The position numbers and the translations under genes were made by a program. A stretch of 64,000 bases of DNA from Archegozetes longisetosus (taxonomy: Eukaryota > Arthropoda > Arachnida > Sarcoptiformes > Trhypochthoniidae), in contig JAEMBT020000008.1 of assembly GCA_018873245.2 (NCBI GenBank), positions 9,020,238 to 9,084,237 of the forward strand. Direction: 5' to 3'. The notes beneath the pieces were generated by a model. That model was given only the letters and a program-made list of their open reading frames with translations, did not search any database and was not told where the DNA came from. This document shows positions 1 through 13,558 of this stretch, piece by piece (position 1 is the first letter of the stretch; each line of letters opens with the position of its first letter).

Positions 1-2345
1 AAAATGAGTTTAATCATTTGGGAACCAAACTTTATATCGGAAAGCGTTTAAATTACAGTTCGATACTAATTGTTAAATCAATTTTTATGCATCAAATTGT
101 TCACTATATTATATCATGTTATCAAGAGATTCTACTTTAAAACTTTCTATCATTTCAAAAATGTTAACAAGTTCATTTGCTCACACTCTGCAAATTTATC
201 TGTTTAAGAATCGTCAATATTTGAATGTCATGAAGGATCTCAGTTGTCCCCACGAATTCCATTATTTTAGATTCTTTTGGTATATTATATTAAAGACACT
301 ATTAGTCTGTATGTCCAGCACTACATAACAAGATCTACAAATCGCACATCTTAAAAATGATACTTTTGGAAACAAAACTGACTATGAGCTTGAATCAGCA
401 TGTTTTGGCAACCGAGAAGTAGTTACTGACCACTTCGGTGATTTAAAATTTAGTATTTAGTGCCTTAAGTATCCCTTTAAATTGATAACGTATCATATAA
501 TAATGTAATAATAATGTAACATGATGTCTATGACTAAGGTTTCGGCAATATTTTATAATTTTCTACAAATAGAAAATTCTTAAATAAATTGCAAATAGGT
601 TTTAGCTCAAAAATTTTGTATTTAAGATTTTCTACGAAAAAGTCCTTAAAACTTCTTACTGCTCAACAAAAGACTGCCGCATAAGAAGCTTGAATTAGAG
701 GTTCTTTTCCGAAAACTGTAAAAATGTGATACTTTTATAACAGCTTAAAGTTGGATTTGATTTTTGTTTACATTGAACTGCAGCTTGTTTTCAATTAAAA
801 GTAAACGTAGTAATTGTTACGGGTCTCGCTAATCAAGTCAAACGTTAGTAATTGACTTATGGTCAAACATTTAATAACTATAACTAATTAATTGTTCGAC
901 TTTAATACATTTGAACACTTCGTGTTTTCTTAACGTTATTCACTGAATTTCCCTTGTTATCAACATGTTTCGAAAATTTGATATATCATTTCATTTGATT
1001 ACTAATTAAATAAATTGATGTCAATATTTGAAGCTGACATATCATTCAAATTGAAGCTGCTTTCAATGACAACTTTTAATTATTCGAGTTTAATGAGTTC
1101 GGATACTTCGATGTCAAACTAATTAATTGGTTGCTGATGGCCAGACTAATCACTTTTCAGGTCTTTAATGTTCTCATTCACTCAAATAATAATTGTGAAC
1201 AACCTTCGAGTTATAAAATATATTCTATTAGATTCAAATTTGCAATTATTTCAAAATTTTCTCCATAAAAAGCAATAATCATTCGCAACAAACTCATTGA
1301 AAATGTTTTTAGAAAGAAGTTTTACTTATCATCTGACAAATTTTCAAAATTGTTACTTTAAGAATGAATTTTTCCTAAGAGAAAATTTTTCCAAATAACA
1401 AATAACAAAATGAGATACCAGATCATCGGGTCACACATATCTGTTTACACTCGTATAAACTTAATTATGATATTAGGCTTGACTTCTAGTCCGACGTTTC
1501 GTCTCAAACAGAAAATATACAAATATTTGAAGAAAATTAGATTTGAAAAAAGTGTTTCAATTAAAGAAGTTTTACGATTTGCTTAAAGAAAATCATTTTT
1601 TATTGTAAGCACATGAGTAAAAATCATTAATGAAGTGATCCTTAATTTTTGAGATTTGAAAAAATGATTTCTCAACAAAAAATGTTTGCTTTGAATAAGA
1701 AGAAGGCGTCAACTTTTCTAAATATAAATTCCACAACTCATGACTTTTGTGATAAATGAGAATAAAAAAGGGTTAATTCCCATTAAATGAACTTGAAATA
1801 CCTGAGAAATATCTGTATCATTTTCAGCTTTTACGCATTCATTGCAGAAACAAATGTTTCAGTTCTAGTTCTTAACACATGTATTGGGACTTGAAATGCA
1901 TTTAAAACTGTTACATCTTTTCGAACATCAAGTTTTTGACTGAAAACCACAATTTACTGTTTCGGAGTTAACATATCATTAAACAGTAGACATCAAAAAG
2001 AAAAATTATAACTCATAAAACTTTCAACAACTCATTCAATCAGATAATCATTTATGTTTTCGACACTTTTATTCCTCTAATTCCAGACAATTCTCTCAAC
2101 ACTAGCTATAAAAATAACAGTTTCTGTTTTATTGTAACAATTTTTAGGATCAATTCATTAGAGAATGAAATCACTTTGTTTTTTCATCAGCGAATTGTTT
2201 TTGAATATTCCTGATGAGAATCAACAACCGTAACAATTAGTTGTTAATTATTGTTACGTACCTTAAATGGATTTTAAAACTCAATATTAAAATACATTTA
2301 AAAGTTATTTCTCAACAAATAAGTTCTTCATTGAATAAGTTTTGA
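1..2345. other. Non-coding, AT-rich
   Basis: No gene, repeat array or mobile element was recognised. The frame at 116-328 has no family similarity and ordinary AT-rich composition. Confidence 0.6.
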
Positions 2346-2602
2346 TTATACTTCGGTCTAAGATTGACATAAAATTTGGGTATTAGACACTTCTGTAGTT
2401 ACCCTACAATATTGTCCTACTCCTTGCACGTGTGCTGCACTCTCCTTAAATAAACTATTAATAAATTAACCTAAATTAATTGTGTTCATAATATATTTAG
2501 TTAATTTTAGGTATTTTGAGGGGAATGGCATCCGAGAACAATGCTTTGTAACCTAATAAGTGTAATACCCAAACCCTATGCGAACCATAAACCGAAGTAT
2601 AA
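2346..2602. mobile_element. MITE-like inverted-repeat element, copy A
   Basis: The ends are TTATACTTCGGT (2346-2357) and its exact reverse complement ACCGAAGTATAA (2591-2602). The similarity continues imperfectly inward for some 60-70 bp: TTTGGGTATTA on the left is mirrored by TAATACCCAAA on the right. The centre holds a second palindrome built on AACCTAAATTA and TTAATTTTAGGT. The element is 257 bp with no coding capacity, typical of a non-autonomous DNA transposon. TA-rich ends would fit TA target duplication, but the duplication cannot be told from the terminal sequence itself. Copy B is at 5505-5746. Confidence 0.7.
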
Positions 2603-5504
2603 CTGAAATTGCAGTCATCAATAGAATAAAATGAGACCCCATAAGCCCCAACGCATACATTGCATATAAAACTTGAGAATTGATATTATTAGACATGAAA
2701 TACAACAAAATCTATAAATAAACTGCTGAACTAAATATTTAGACGATCAAAACAATATTTATTTAAGATTCGACTGCTTTTCAATAGCAGACTAATTGAC
2801 AACATTTTCATCTCGAGAGATATTAAATTTACAAACAATAAACTTGAAAAAGTGTCTTGTTATTGAACACTTTAAAAAAGTTACTGCACTTCATGGTTTA
2901 CCATTTAATAAGCAATTATCGACTTGTCTTAAGTTTGTAAATGAATGCGTTTTTTCATTTGATACTACGTTAAGAAAAATGTGGTCTTAGTCTTAACAAT
3001 AAGAAAAACTTTTTTCTAAAATGATTTAAACAAATTTATTCAAAAGTATAAACAAATGCAGACACAAAGTCTACACTACTTGGCATTCATTCAAAATTGA
3101 AGGTAAAATCTTTTAAAATCCTATCTTATCCTTCGTTTGAAAATCAATTAGTTTTATATTTAACGACTTTCCTATCGCTTGAATAACAAAATAAAAACAA
3201 AATTTAAAAACTGAAAAATTCATTCTTCAGCACCAGAAAAACAGTACAAAACTTGAAGAACTTTTTTCAACCGACAACTAATTTTTGAAATGACATTAAA
3301 TGTCGAGAGGAAGTAGTGTCTGGACTTATCTTTTGTATTGATTTGCTCAATAATAACGGGTCTCCAGAGGGGAAGGCTTTGATTGCTTTGATTGGGAGAA
3401 ACAGAGTTTAAAGACATGAATAAAGAGAGAGCGAAACTGGTAGTAGTCGTTGTGGAGTACGTGATGTTTTTCACGGCAAACACTGACCCAAATCGAGTCC
3501 TGTTCGTTGAAACGGCTAAAAGTAAGAGTGATTTCAGTGGAAACACTCATTTGAGGGTTAGTGAGAGGAGAAGTTAGTGAGAAGTTAGTGAGAGTGGCCC
3601 TACAATACAAATACTATTTGCGATTTGGCTCTCAGTCGAAGATCTAATTTTTAATAAACTATTAAATATGTCATCAGGTCTTTCGGAATACAAATTTTGC
3701 TTTAATTTCTGCTTAATGTAACTCAACAAATATTGTTCTCACGTCTTCTTATTTTTGTTATCATTTAGTTTGCGCTAAATTCCGATTAATGCTAAAACAT
3801 TTTAAATATTTTCCGTTTTCACTTTAAGTTTATTTAATCAGATTAAGAAAAGCCTTCATTAGTTCAATTTGTTGTCAATTTGTTAGTTTGAATTAGTTCG
3901 AAACGTTGAGCTAAACTGTTGTCAATGCGTTGTTATTCAATGAATTTTTACAAAAAAGTTCTTTAGGTGTGCAGAAAATGCATTTGTTTAGGTTCACTCA
4001 ATTAAGTTTATTCACATTTCTGTCTATAGAAAATTTAGTTTTAGTTTTCTAAATCATTTCGAGCACTGTCTTTGTTGAAAGTTTGACAAAAATTGTTTTC
4101 AAAAAATGTATTAAAGACCAGTTCTGCTCAACATTTGAGGAAATAAAAGAAATTCGATCTGATAATTATATGAAACATCTATTGAAAAAAGCCAACTTGT
4201 TACAATTGAGTAAAACAAGACTTAAAACATTTTACTCAAAACTAAGTAAATGGAATGTAAATTAAATTGTTGCAAAAACTTCAAAATTTAACACTTTTAT
4301 TAAGATATTTCACATAAAATATTTAGCTCTCAATAAATGAAATGCGAGCAAAGATTGCAAAAAATAAATACAATTTTATGCAATTACACCCCATTTACAA
4401 CAAAATCGATTTGTCTATCACTTCAATTCTGTGGCAGACGATATCTTTGTCTACAATGTCATATCTATTGCATTAAACCTCTAATTGTGCTTAATCTGAG
4501 ACTAATAGTGAATAATAAAAAGTACAAAATATATAAATAAATTGTCGCACACCAGAAGTTAATGCCTGCAAAAAGCGTGGGTTTCCCATATTGTACGGCA
4601 CGTGAACAACACATACTTCACAGCATAAGCCATACAAACACATAGTTCGCAATTGTATTGTCGCAACGGTATTATTATCTCATTTTCTGTTGGCATCAAA
4701 TTATGTAAGCATTGCGTTCAATGCACTCCTTTTTCTTTACCAAATGTTATTTCATTTATTATTGCACTACAAAAGCATTGCATTACATACAAACTATTGA
4801 TAAAAAGCGTTTGTCACCTGATTGTCAATTCATATGATTGTTCGCTTCAAATAATCACAACTACTTTGCGGTCCAATTAATTAATTCTCAAATTTTCATC
4901 TCGAGTGCTATCTATGATTAGTTGCAAAATATTTCCTAATCTTTAATCAAATTTCATGACTCGGCTTCAATGAAGTTTTTTATTTCGAGTCATTTTCTGC
5001 AAAATTAATCGGTTTGTTAAGTTTTTTTTTTAGTTGATTCTTGTTTCGTGAGATGTCTTTTCACTTATAAATTATTGTCTTTTAGATCAAGTTTTTGTTC
5101 GGTTGCAATTGAACCCATTTTTACCTTATTTGGCACAAACGTCAATAAAACAAATACGTTTCATGACATTTGCAACAATATTCAGAATAAAGTTCAAAAT
5201 TAATCAAATGTTTTTATGTTTGAGTTTTCGCAATAAAGTATTTTCTAATATTAAGAACTATTTGAGCCTGTTTACAATTTGGTTTGTGATCCGGTTAGAG
5301 ATGAACTCATTCTGTACGGGGAAAAAACTAAAACTTTCTCATGTTTTCATCACAAGAAAGTATTTCTCAATTCACAACTACTTGACTTCTATTTACTTAT
5401 TACAGTTGAGCGAAAAATTCAAATTTAGATAGCAGTAATTTTGGAGTTCTGGTAGAGATGGAGTCTAACCATCCATTAAGCTTCAAAAGCATGACAACTT
5501 GGTT
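2603..5504. other. Non-coding between the two MITE copies
   Basis: This stretch is AT-rich. A pocket of higher GC at about 3350-3600 is open on both strands for 60-108 codons but resembles no known protein. A perfect 8 bp inverted repeat, ATGACTCG (4956-4963) with CGAGTCAT (4986-4993), encloses a smaller CTTCA/TGAAG hairpin. Confidence 0.5.
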
Positions 5505-5746
5505 CTAGTTCGGTCTATGGTTCATGCAAGGCTTGGGTATGAGAGTGATGTGGCCAGCAAAACATTGTCTTCCTATACCTAACACTCACCTCACTTAACC
5601 TAAATTAGTTATATTGATAGTCTATTAAGTTAAGCTAGGTTAGATAGGAAGTATGGCAAGCGTAGAGAACTTTGTATCAGAACATTGTTGTGGTAATCAC
5701 ATAACTCCTTTATACCTAAACTTTACGTCAACCATAGAACTTTGGC
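5505..5746. mobile_element. MITE-like inverted-repeat element, copy B
   Basis: This is a second, more diverged copy of the element at 2346-2602. Shared blocks include GGTCTA(T/A)G(G/A)TT near the left end, TTGGGTAT, ACATTGTC and a central AACCTAAATTA. The right arm, read in reverse complement, gives CTATGGTTGACGTAAAG, TATGTGATTACCACAACAAT and GTTCTGATAC, mirroring the left arm. The outermost bases are too degraded to fix the boundaries to better than a few bases. Confidence 0.6.
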
Positions 5747-8355
5747 AATCATTTTTCATTTTTAATAACTTCTTCACGAAAGTGAGTCGATAACTGAGTG
5801 AATAGATAACAAGCCAATTAATTTAGAAATAAACTCCATTGACTTTTTGGATAGTGTTCAAAAGGTATTGCGCAACAAGCAGTCATCTTTACTCAAGTCA
5901 ATTATCTCTATTTTTACCAGAAGTAAAATTCGGTAAACACAGTCAGAAAATAAACTTAAAAACGCTATCTATTTCCTATAAAAGTGGAGATTAGATAAGA
6001 ACATTTAATTCTGTAGACTCTTATCCTAATAATAATTATGTTTATAACAGAAGTTGTGCTCGGAGTAGAAAAAACCCTAAGAAGTAAAATGGATTTTTGC
6101 CAAATTAACCCATTACGTTGCCAACAGCTTTTCTCATAACAAAAAATATATGTAAAACAAAAGTTGTAAACATTATTCTAAAGGATTGCATACCTTTTCA
6201 CAAATACATTCTGGGATCGCAATTCTGTTATAATTATAGTTTGTTTTGCGTGTTTGCTTCAGTTTTCAGTTCGTGTTTATTATACTTTGAAGGATTGAAT
6301 ACTAATCATGCAAATCAGAACCTTGTAATCGATCCCTTTTATTGTAAACAATATGTATCTGCACCTTAACAACAAATCATTTCTACTTTTAATGTTAGAA
6401 ATATTTAAAGCAAAACAAATTCAAACTAATAATTGTTTTGAACAAAAATTTTTACTCTATTGAAGAGAAAATGATATCTGATTTTCTGCAGAAGTGATTG
6501 ATTTTCATAAATAAAATCATTGACTTTAAGCTTATTTAAACAAACATATTATTAAATTATAAACATATTAATCATTAGAGAAAAGTATTTAATCCAATGG
6601 GGAATTACGAGCAATCTAAAAACTCATTTAAACTTTATATCGATTCAATTTGATATTCAAATCATATATCTATCGAGTATTTTCCAATTTTGACTGACCT
6701 TCAATATATCAAAAACAATATCAAGGCTTATGACTGATTATTATCAATGAAAATACAAAAATCAGTTTATTATATCATTTTTCATTTGTCTTTTCAGAAT
6801 AACTACTTTTTTCTAATTATCAAATCATTAATAGTATACTACTTAAGGAAAATGATTAAACGAAATAATTATTTCTCTTAAAAAGACCATCAGTTTTAGG
6901 GTAACTTAAGGGTGATTTTATAGTTGAAATTTGAGAAACCTGATTATTTTGCATTAAATGAAATTAAACTAAAGCCCTGTTTGACTTATAAGTAGTTTTA
7001 GCCACTGAATTAAGTGTGACTATTAATAATGTGATTACTCGTACTTTTACTTAGTTTTGTGGGAGTGGAGTGTGCATGTATGTTCACACTTCTGTCAACA
7101 TACATTTCGTTTCTCAATGTTGGCAGCCTTTAGTTGGCTTTTGGTTTAGATTCTGGTTTAAACTGTGGCTAAACTTTTCAATTAAGTCGCAACTGCTTTT
7201 GATAGAACCAGAAAACCAGGCTCTGTTACCTTACTCTGTTGCAAAAATGATATAATTGTTTAGGAAATAGTCTTTATTTGAAACTCGAAAACACTAAAAA
7301 TAGTTAAACCTAAACAACTCTTAAGATTTGAATAAGTTCACAAATGTGGTCAATCTTGTGAACGGTCAACAAATGCTATATAAAACGAAGTTTGTCATTA
7401 TAGTAACCTCTAAATTTTGATCAGATACAAACCTGACTACTATTTCGCATTGATTAAAACTGTTAGCACGAAAACAACCGTTTGTTTTAGTCGGTCACAT
7501 CGATCAAATTTGTGATAATCGTATTAATATTTGACTTAATTACAATTCGATTGCTTATAGTTGAAGAATTAAACCCAACTTAATCGATTTAGTTCTGCCC
7601 TTGAATTCAAATTTTGTAGAGAAAGTACTTTATATTTATGTTTATTAGTCATACTTAATAAGTGAAAAGGTTTTGGAAAATTGCTCACATTTACCCAATC
7701 ATTAGTCATATATTTGTTTAGTGGAAATAAGTTTTTGAAAACTCAATTAAACGCAAAACAAACAATTCTATCCTTTAATTAATGCATAAATTAAGCAAAT
7801 CAATCAAATGAAATTGATCTCTAACGTATGTTTCCTGAAGTGTAATACTTTTTATACAAAAATAGAAATGAAATACTATATAGTAGGTGTTGTAATAGGT
7901 ATGTTGTAATAAGAGTTGATGACTCAAAAGCAAAGTATTAGAGTACTGCTGCATTAATATCGATCTGTATTAGTTGACTTCAATTAAACTTAAATATAGT
8001 CTAATATGAAAGCAATTGATAAGTGTATGAAGAACCAGGCTTTACTACAGGAGAAAATGCCTATAATTGTATCATTTTTTTATCGATTATCTCAACGTTT
8101 ATTGAGACCCAGAACCTAAACAAGTGGAATGACTGTACGGAACGAGTTATGATAAGCTTATCTGCATTTGGAGAGTAGAGAATAGATGCTTTTGTATGAT
8201 TTACAGGTCTAAAAAAATAGCACTAGTATTGCATAACATATCTGGTGATAGGCATACCATTAGCGTTAGTAGGGCTTAAGTCGATATCTCGCAGTGAACG
8301 TGTCTGTTGGTGCATTACGTGTGTATGTGTATCGGTAGTGAAGTGTGCGCGCGCG

Positions 8356-8364
8356 TGACCTTGA
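8356..8364 (-). promoter_or_regulatory. FTZ-F1/ERR-type half site TCAAGGTCA
   Basis: The + strand reads TGACCTTGA; the minus strand is a perfect extended nuclear-receptor half site. It lies about 5.4 kb upstream of the predicted headcase start and directly abuts a GC/GT alternating run. Confidence 0.35.
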
Positions 8365-11300
8365 AATACAGAGCCTGTCAACTAAAGGAGAAAAGAGTTG
8401 CCAGTAGTCAGATTCGATTGTATTTTATCGTCTCAGCAAAACAAGTTCTGTATATTTCTTCAACACTCTCTATAGACAACTATTTATATTTGAGTTCAAG
8501 TAAACAACTCTTCACAAGTAGAGCGCTTTTCACATACTGTTTCGCTTATTATTAGTCAAACTGCTGTTTAATTAAAAACTGTTTTCATTAATATTCTAAT
8601 TGATTCGTTAATTACTTCATATTAAAGTCTCTGATCATTAACTCTGAGTGTGAGGTAAGCCTTAGCCTTCAAACCTTTTAAGTTACGATAAAAGTAAGTT
8701 TTTTCTGGGGACTTAGTTTTAAATAATTAACTCTTATCTAATATTTTTTATCTAATCGTTCAAAATAGTTATAAATAAGAGTAAGAGAAAATGTTAGTTT
8801 CTTGGTCTAGAAAAATAACATTAAATGTGTTGAGCTAATTTTTAGTCTATTTTGCAGTGCATAACTCCTTATATTTGTATACAAACTGTTAGTCACGTAT
8901 ATAAGGCCGGCATTTTTGGCGTAATCACAACTGGAGTTAACTTATTGATAAGCTAAGCTCAAGTTTTAGGGTTAAGGAAACAAAGCTATTTGTTTGCCAA
9001 TAAATTATCAATTTGTCTAAACCCGATTTTTATGACTCGAATAGGGTTTGCAAATAATTGCAACAACAACAAATCAATTTTTTCCTCTAATGTTATATTT
9101 GAAAACTCGATCCGATTGAGTTTTGACTCGAGTTTTGTTATGATCGTTAGCCTTCACTTCTCTGGCAATAAAGCAAATGCTGTTTAAAAACGATCTATTA
9201 CTTAAAACAGTAATTGTGTATAAGTATTCGGAAAAGAGAGGATTGAAAAATTGTTTACTTTTACTTTTGTTTCCCAGTTACTTTTCTCGAGTCAAACAAT
9301 TCAAGGTTTGGATTCGTTTTCAAAACAATATTTCTTGCTTTACCTTTAAGTTTATTTTTAAATAAAATTTTTGTCTAATTTTTTTTCTCTTGAAAGCCTT
9401 TGGAAAAGCGCGGAAAATGATTTATTCAATTTCTTAATTATTTTGTTTTCCTCTGATCTCGGGAAAAAAGTTTTTCACAGTAATTATTGAGATTTGACAA
9501 AAAAAAATATTAAAAATACAAGTGAGACTCTGAAGCAAATAACTTATGACAAATAATAGTCTCTGAATAATTAGGGTTTCTCAAAAAAGTAGGAAATAAT
9601 AAACAGTTGGTCGCCCATTGCTTATGCTCAACCATATAATTTATTATTATTCTTCTCTCTATTGGTGTAATCATTTATTTTTACATTGATAGACTGTACA
9701 TCTATTTCTCACTCGCACTGTTCTGCTTAGCCTGCCCCTCGTCCCACATTTGACTCCCCCTCTAGTCTCCCCCATCGATCACATCCCTCTCGCCATCACC
9801 GGAATTATATTTGTGTTTCAAGGACAAGCTCTCCAGTGTTTCCATATTTTTTCACTCTTATTTTTCTGGTTTGGTGTGCATTTATTCATTTTGATAAATA
9901 ATGCCCGCATCTCAAGCCTTAACTCTTTTTAATGACTGTGATTTATGAAAATTTCTATATTTTGTAATCACAACTAATACTTAGCGAGTTTTGCTATCGA
10001 GCTCTCTATTCATTTTATGAATAATGTTTTTTTATGACTAATAATTTTTCTCGCTTTGTGAAACCCTATCCTTGATCTTGAAATATGTTTTTAAAGGTCT
10101 CGAAAAACTACCGGCAAATAGTTTCTATTTCGCTATAACAAGAATGAGTTATTTAGTAGAGACGTTCACTGTTTTATTCCAATCGCAAAAATCGCGTTTA
10201 ATACTAACGTCAATATTTATCCTACATTTAAATCGATTGCTATTATAATTGAATAGAAAATGATTTAAAGTGTTTTATGAGTAGATCTAAATGTATTTTT
10301 AGATCCAAACAGAAAAACATTTTACAACTAGTTATTAATTGACATTATTTTCCATAAAGAACTGACTTGAATAAAACCTAATGAGTCACTCATCTAAATA
10401 CAGGTTTTTGGCTGTAATTCAATTGTATAGTAGAAAAGAAGAATAAATTTGATTCGCTTTTGCTTTGTTTTTAATGCGATATATAATCAAAAATAATGAT
10501 TAAAACAATATTATCTTCAATGCCTATCACGAAAACAAATATCTAACAATAGTTTATTATGCAATCCTTGTTATGTGATTCAAACAATTTACTTAGTAAG
10601 TTCTCGAAACTAATTGATTAAACAAGTTTTTTGTTTCTCAATAACTAGAAGTTTAGTTTAATTAGATTTTCTTATCTATGGATCAGATTTAGAAGAGAAA
10701 AGATGGAAAATATTTTTGGAAATTAGAGCTAAGTAACATATAATTATAAATGAAGTATTGGTAAACTTAAGGAATGGGTGTAACTATTTATCAGAAATCT
10801 AAAAAGCAAATATACAATAACGTCGTGTTCATAAGTTGACCAAAATTGTACTAATCAAAATTATAAGATTAGGTTTATGTTTATAAACTTGCTTGTTATA
10901 CAATATTTTTAAAGTATTAATAAATTGAAGGTTAAATTAAATCTGTGATATAACAAGTCATGTTTCTCGAGAGTAACATATTTATAATGTATTTATCAAA
11001 AACACGTTATTATTTCTATAGCTAATAATTGAGATTTACAGTTCAACAAATATAGAAATAATAGTATGTTCTCAAAAGTTCAATTCTAAATTAGATGTAT
11101 TCGAAAATGAATACTTAGTGACAAGAATGACTCGAATGGTTGGTTTTATTTTGGCATCAAATAAATACAATAATAACCTAACCATAGAAATGATTAAGCT
11201 CGACATCTCTATCTGTTGCGCATGCTCTAGCAGCGATAGCACTGACATTGAATATTTGTCCTGTTATGCAATTGAAGGTCAATCAATATTTTGAGCTTAT

Positions 11301-11542
11301 TCTCTAAAATAAGGAGAGTGTATATCACAGTATGTACACATCATAGAGAGAGCCTATAAATCTAGATTCAACCCAAAAATTACACACTACTTCTATCAGT
11401 TATCTGTAGATTCTTAAGATCAATACCGAAATATCTTCAACACTTACTCAAGCAAATAACAAATTTAAATAAATCAAAGTTTATCAATTATATAATTTTG
11501 GTCTTCTCTCTCATGTATAAAACTATTTCCTTTGCTTAACGA

Positions 11543-11603
11543 TCTCTCTCTCTCTCTCTCTCGCTCGCTCTCTCTCTCTCTCCCACTCGCTCTCGCTCTC
11601 TCG
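11543..11603. repeat. CT microsatellite with CG interruptions
   Basis: An imperfect CT array is broken by TCGCTCGC and CCACTCGC, about 2.2 kb upstream of the predicted headcase start. The reverse strand provides many GAGAG motifs. Confidence 0.95.
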
Positions 11604-11634
11604 CCACACTTTGAAATGTGTTTACAAACTAGAT

Positions 11635-11643
11635 TCAAGGTCA
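11635..11643 (+). promoter_or_regulatory. FTZ-F1/ERR-type half site TCAAGGTCA
   Basis: This is a perfect match 32 bp after the CT array at 11543-11603 and about 2.1 kb upstream of the predicted headcase start. A CT/GAGA tract next to a receptor site is a plausible enhancer arrangement, but function is inferred. Confidence 0.35.
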
Positions 11644-12325
11644 CATTGTGTTGAGCTCAACCTATCTCCAGATATATTCGTATCTATCGCTTCACAAACA
11701 GCACATCACTTTTTTAATAAGTATTACAAGTGATACAGATATACAAGTTTCTAAAAATGGGATTTATTGCATAACATCACCTTCTGTCTGACTGAACATT
11801 ATTAATTTTAATGAAATATTTATTTTTATATATAATTGATCTTAAGAGAAAATTTCAATTAAGTACGCAATTCATTAAAGAAAAACCATGAATTTTGATC
11901 TGTTTGTCAAATTTTTTTAATAACAAATACTAGAAAAGTAAAATTTTGATGCTACTTCTTAAACCATTGAAGTATTGATTTTGAGCTAAACCTCTACTAT
12001 ATAGATATCTAAATAGAACCTGAAAATAAAGACTTAAGAACTACATGTTATCGGCAAATTATAACAACGTTCTAGGGCTCAGAGCCTAGAATATTCTGTC
12101 AAGAATACGTTATGAATTACAATTGAAAGAGGTCATTGTTAAAGGTGATAAAAATAAAGAGTAAAAATTGAATCTATTTGAATATACTGATTATTAGATG
12201 TTAGTTAAGCAAGAGTGTTTTTCCATTATTTACAACAGAATGAATACCTTTTAAGGCACTACTTATTACCAGCTTTTCAGGCTTTCATATCGAAAGTTAG
12301 CAAAAATTTTATCTAATATCATAAT

Positions 12326-12385
12326 TTATTATTATTATTATTATTCTTGTTTTTTATTATTCTTGTTTTTATTCCTCTTGTTTTA
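12326..12385. repeat. TTA array followed by TTCTTGTTTTT units
   Basis: A run of about six TTA units is followed by three near-copies of TTATTCTTGTTTTT. Confidence 0.85.
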
Positions 12386-12940
12386 GGTTGTTATCTCGAT
12401 TTTATCTATTTATATGAACTTTTGTGGTTCGATACGATAGTGTTTTCTATTCAGAAATGACTGATACTTTGCTATCAGACAAATTGAGTTATTTATCAAT
12501 AACTGCTCGTAAAATTTCTCATTTTCGTATCAAATTTATACACTATTTTCGGGTTCTATTGATAGGCGTGTGAAGAGTGACAAAAGGATTGCTTAATAAA
12601 AATCAGATTAAAAATTGTGTAAGATAAGGAAAGAGAATTGTTATAGAAAAGAAGAACAAAAGATTAACTATAGTTAAGATTAGAGAAGAGTTCATTTTCA
12701 ACAATAAAAGAAATAACTTGTAATTGTTTGTTTAAGCAAAAGATAACAAAGTTTCGAAAAATATTAAACGCTATTAGTAGTACTTATTGTAGATTTGGAT
12801 AAATTTATAATTTAATTAACTTCTTAGTTGCTTTTAATGTAAAACAATTTTGTGCAAATTCTTAATAACTAAGAGGAGGAATATTTATGAATCTAGTTAT
12901 AAACCTATTGCTCATGTCAGGTAATTTTCAAGATTTACTT

Positions 12941-12968
12941 ATCACAAGCAATACGAATTGCTTGTGAT
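12941..12968. repeat. Perfect 12 bp inverted repeat, 4 nt spacer
   Basis: ATCACAAGCAAT, spacer ACGA, then ATTGCTTGTGAT. It lies about 0.8 kb upstream of the predicted headcase transcription start. Confidence 0.9.
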
Positions 12969-13522
12969 TAGTCTTCCAACTAGTTTAGACTGCATTCAGA
13001 GTATTTTCTGTTCATATACTAATTCATAACAAATGATTATAAGTCATATAATTAGCTTTTATTATTTATGGCTTTATTTACTTAATTTTGTCTAAAACTT
13101 TTATTTTTATCAAATGATTTCTCTCGTTCCTACAAAAAGTGTTTGGACTTGTAACATTGTTTTAGCTAGTTTCAAATGCATTCATTTTTCTATTAAATAA
13201 TAGTTTCATTTTTTAAATAAAAATGATTCCAGGCACTTTTTATGGAATATATATCACAGAGGTTTCCTAAAAGTTCAATCATTTCCTGGTTTCGAGACAT
13301 AAGTCACATAGAAATTAGCGTAAAAATTTCCATGAAAAACAATTTTTTTAAATAAATACTTTTCAAAGTCTATGAAAGAATTAAAATTAAATCTGAAAAA
13401 TATTGATTTTAACTGAATGTTAATTTCTTTACAGTTGAACAATAAGTCATAAAAGAAAAGGTATCGAAGTGTGTGTGAAGTACTAAAAGCAGTGAAAAAA
13501 GTTAAACTTTTCCAATGCCATC

Positions 13523-13558
13523 AATGCTTTCTATGCATGAAAAACATAGCAAAGCATT
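13523..13558. repeat. Near-perfect hairpin with one bulge
   Basis: AATGCTTTCTATG (13523-13535) and CATAGCAAAGCATT (13545-13558) pair along 13 bp with one bulged base, around the loop CATGAAAAA. It lies about 0.2 kb upstream of the predicted headcase start. Confidence 0.85.
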
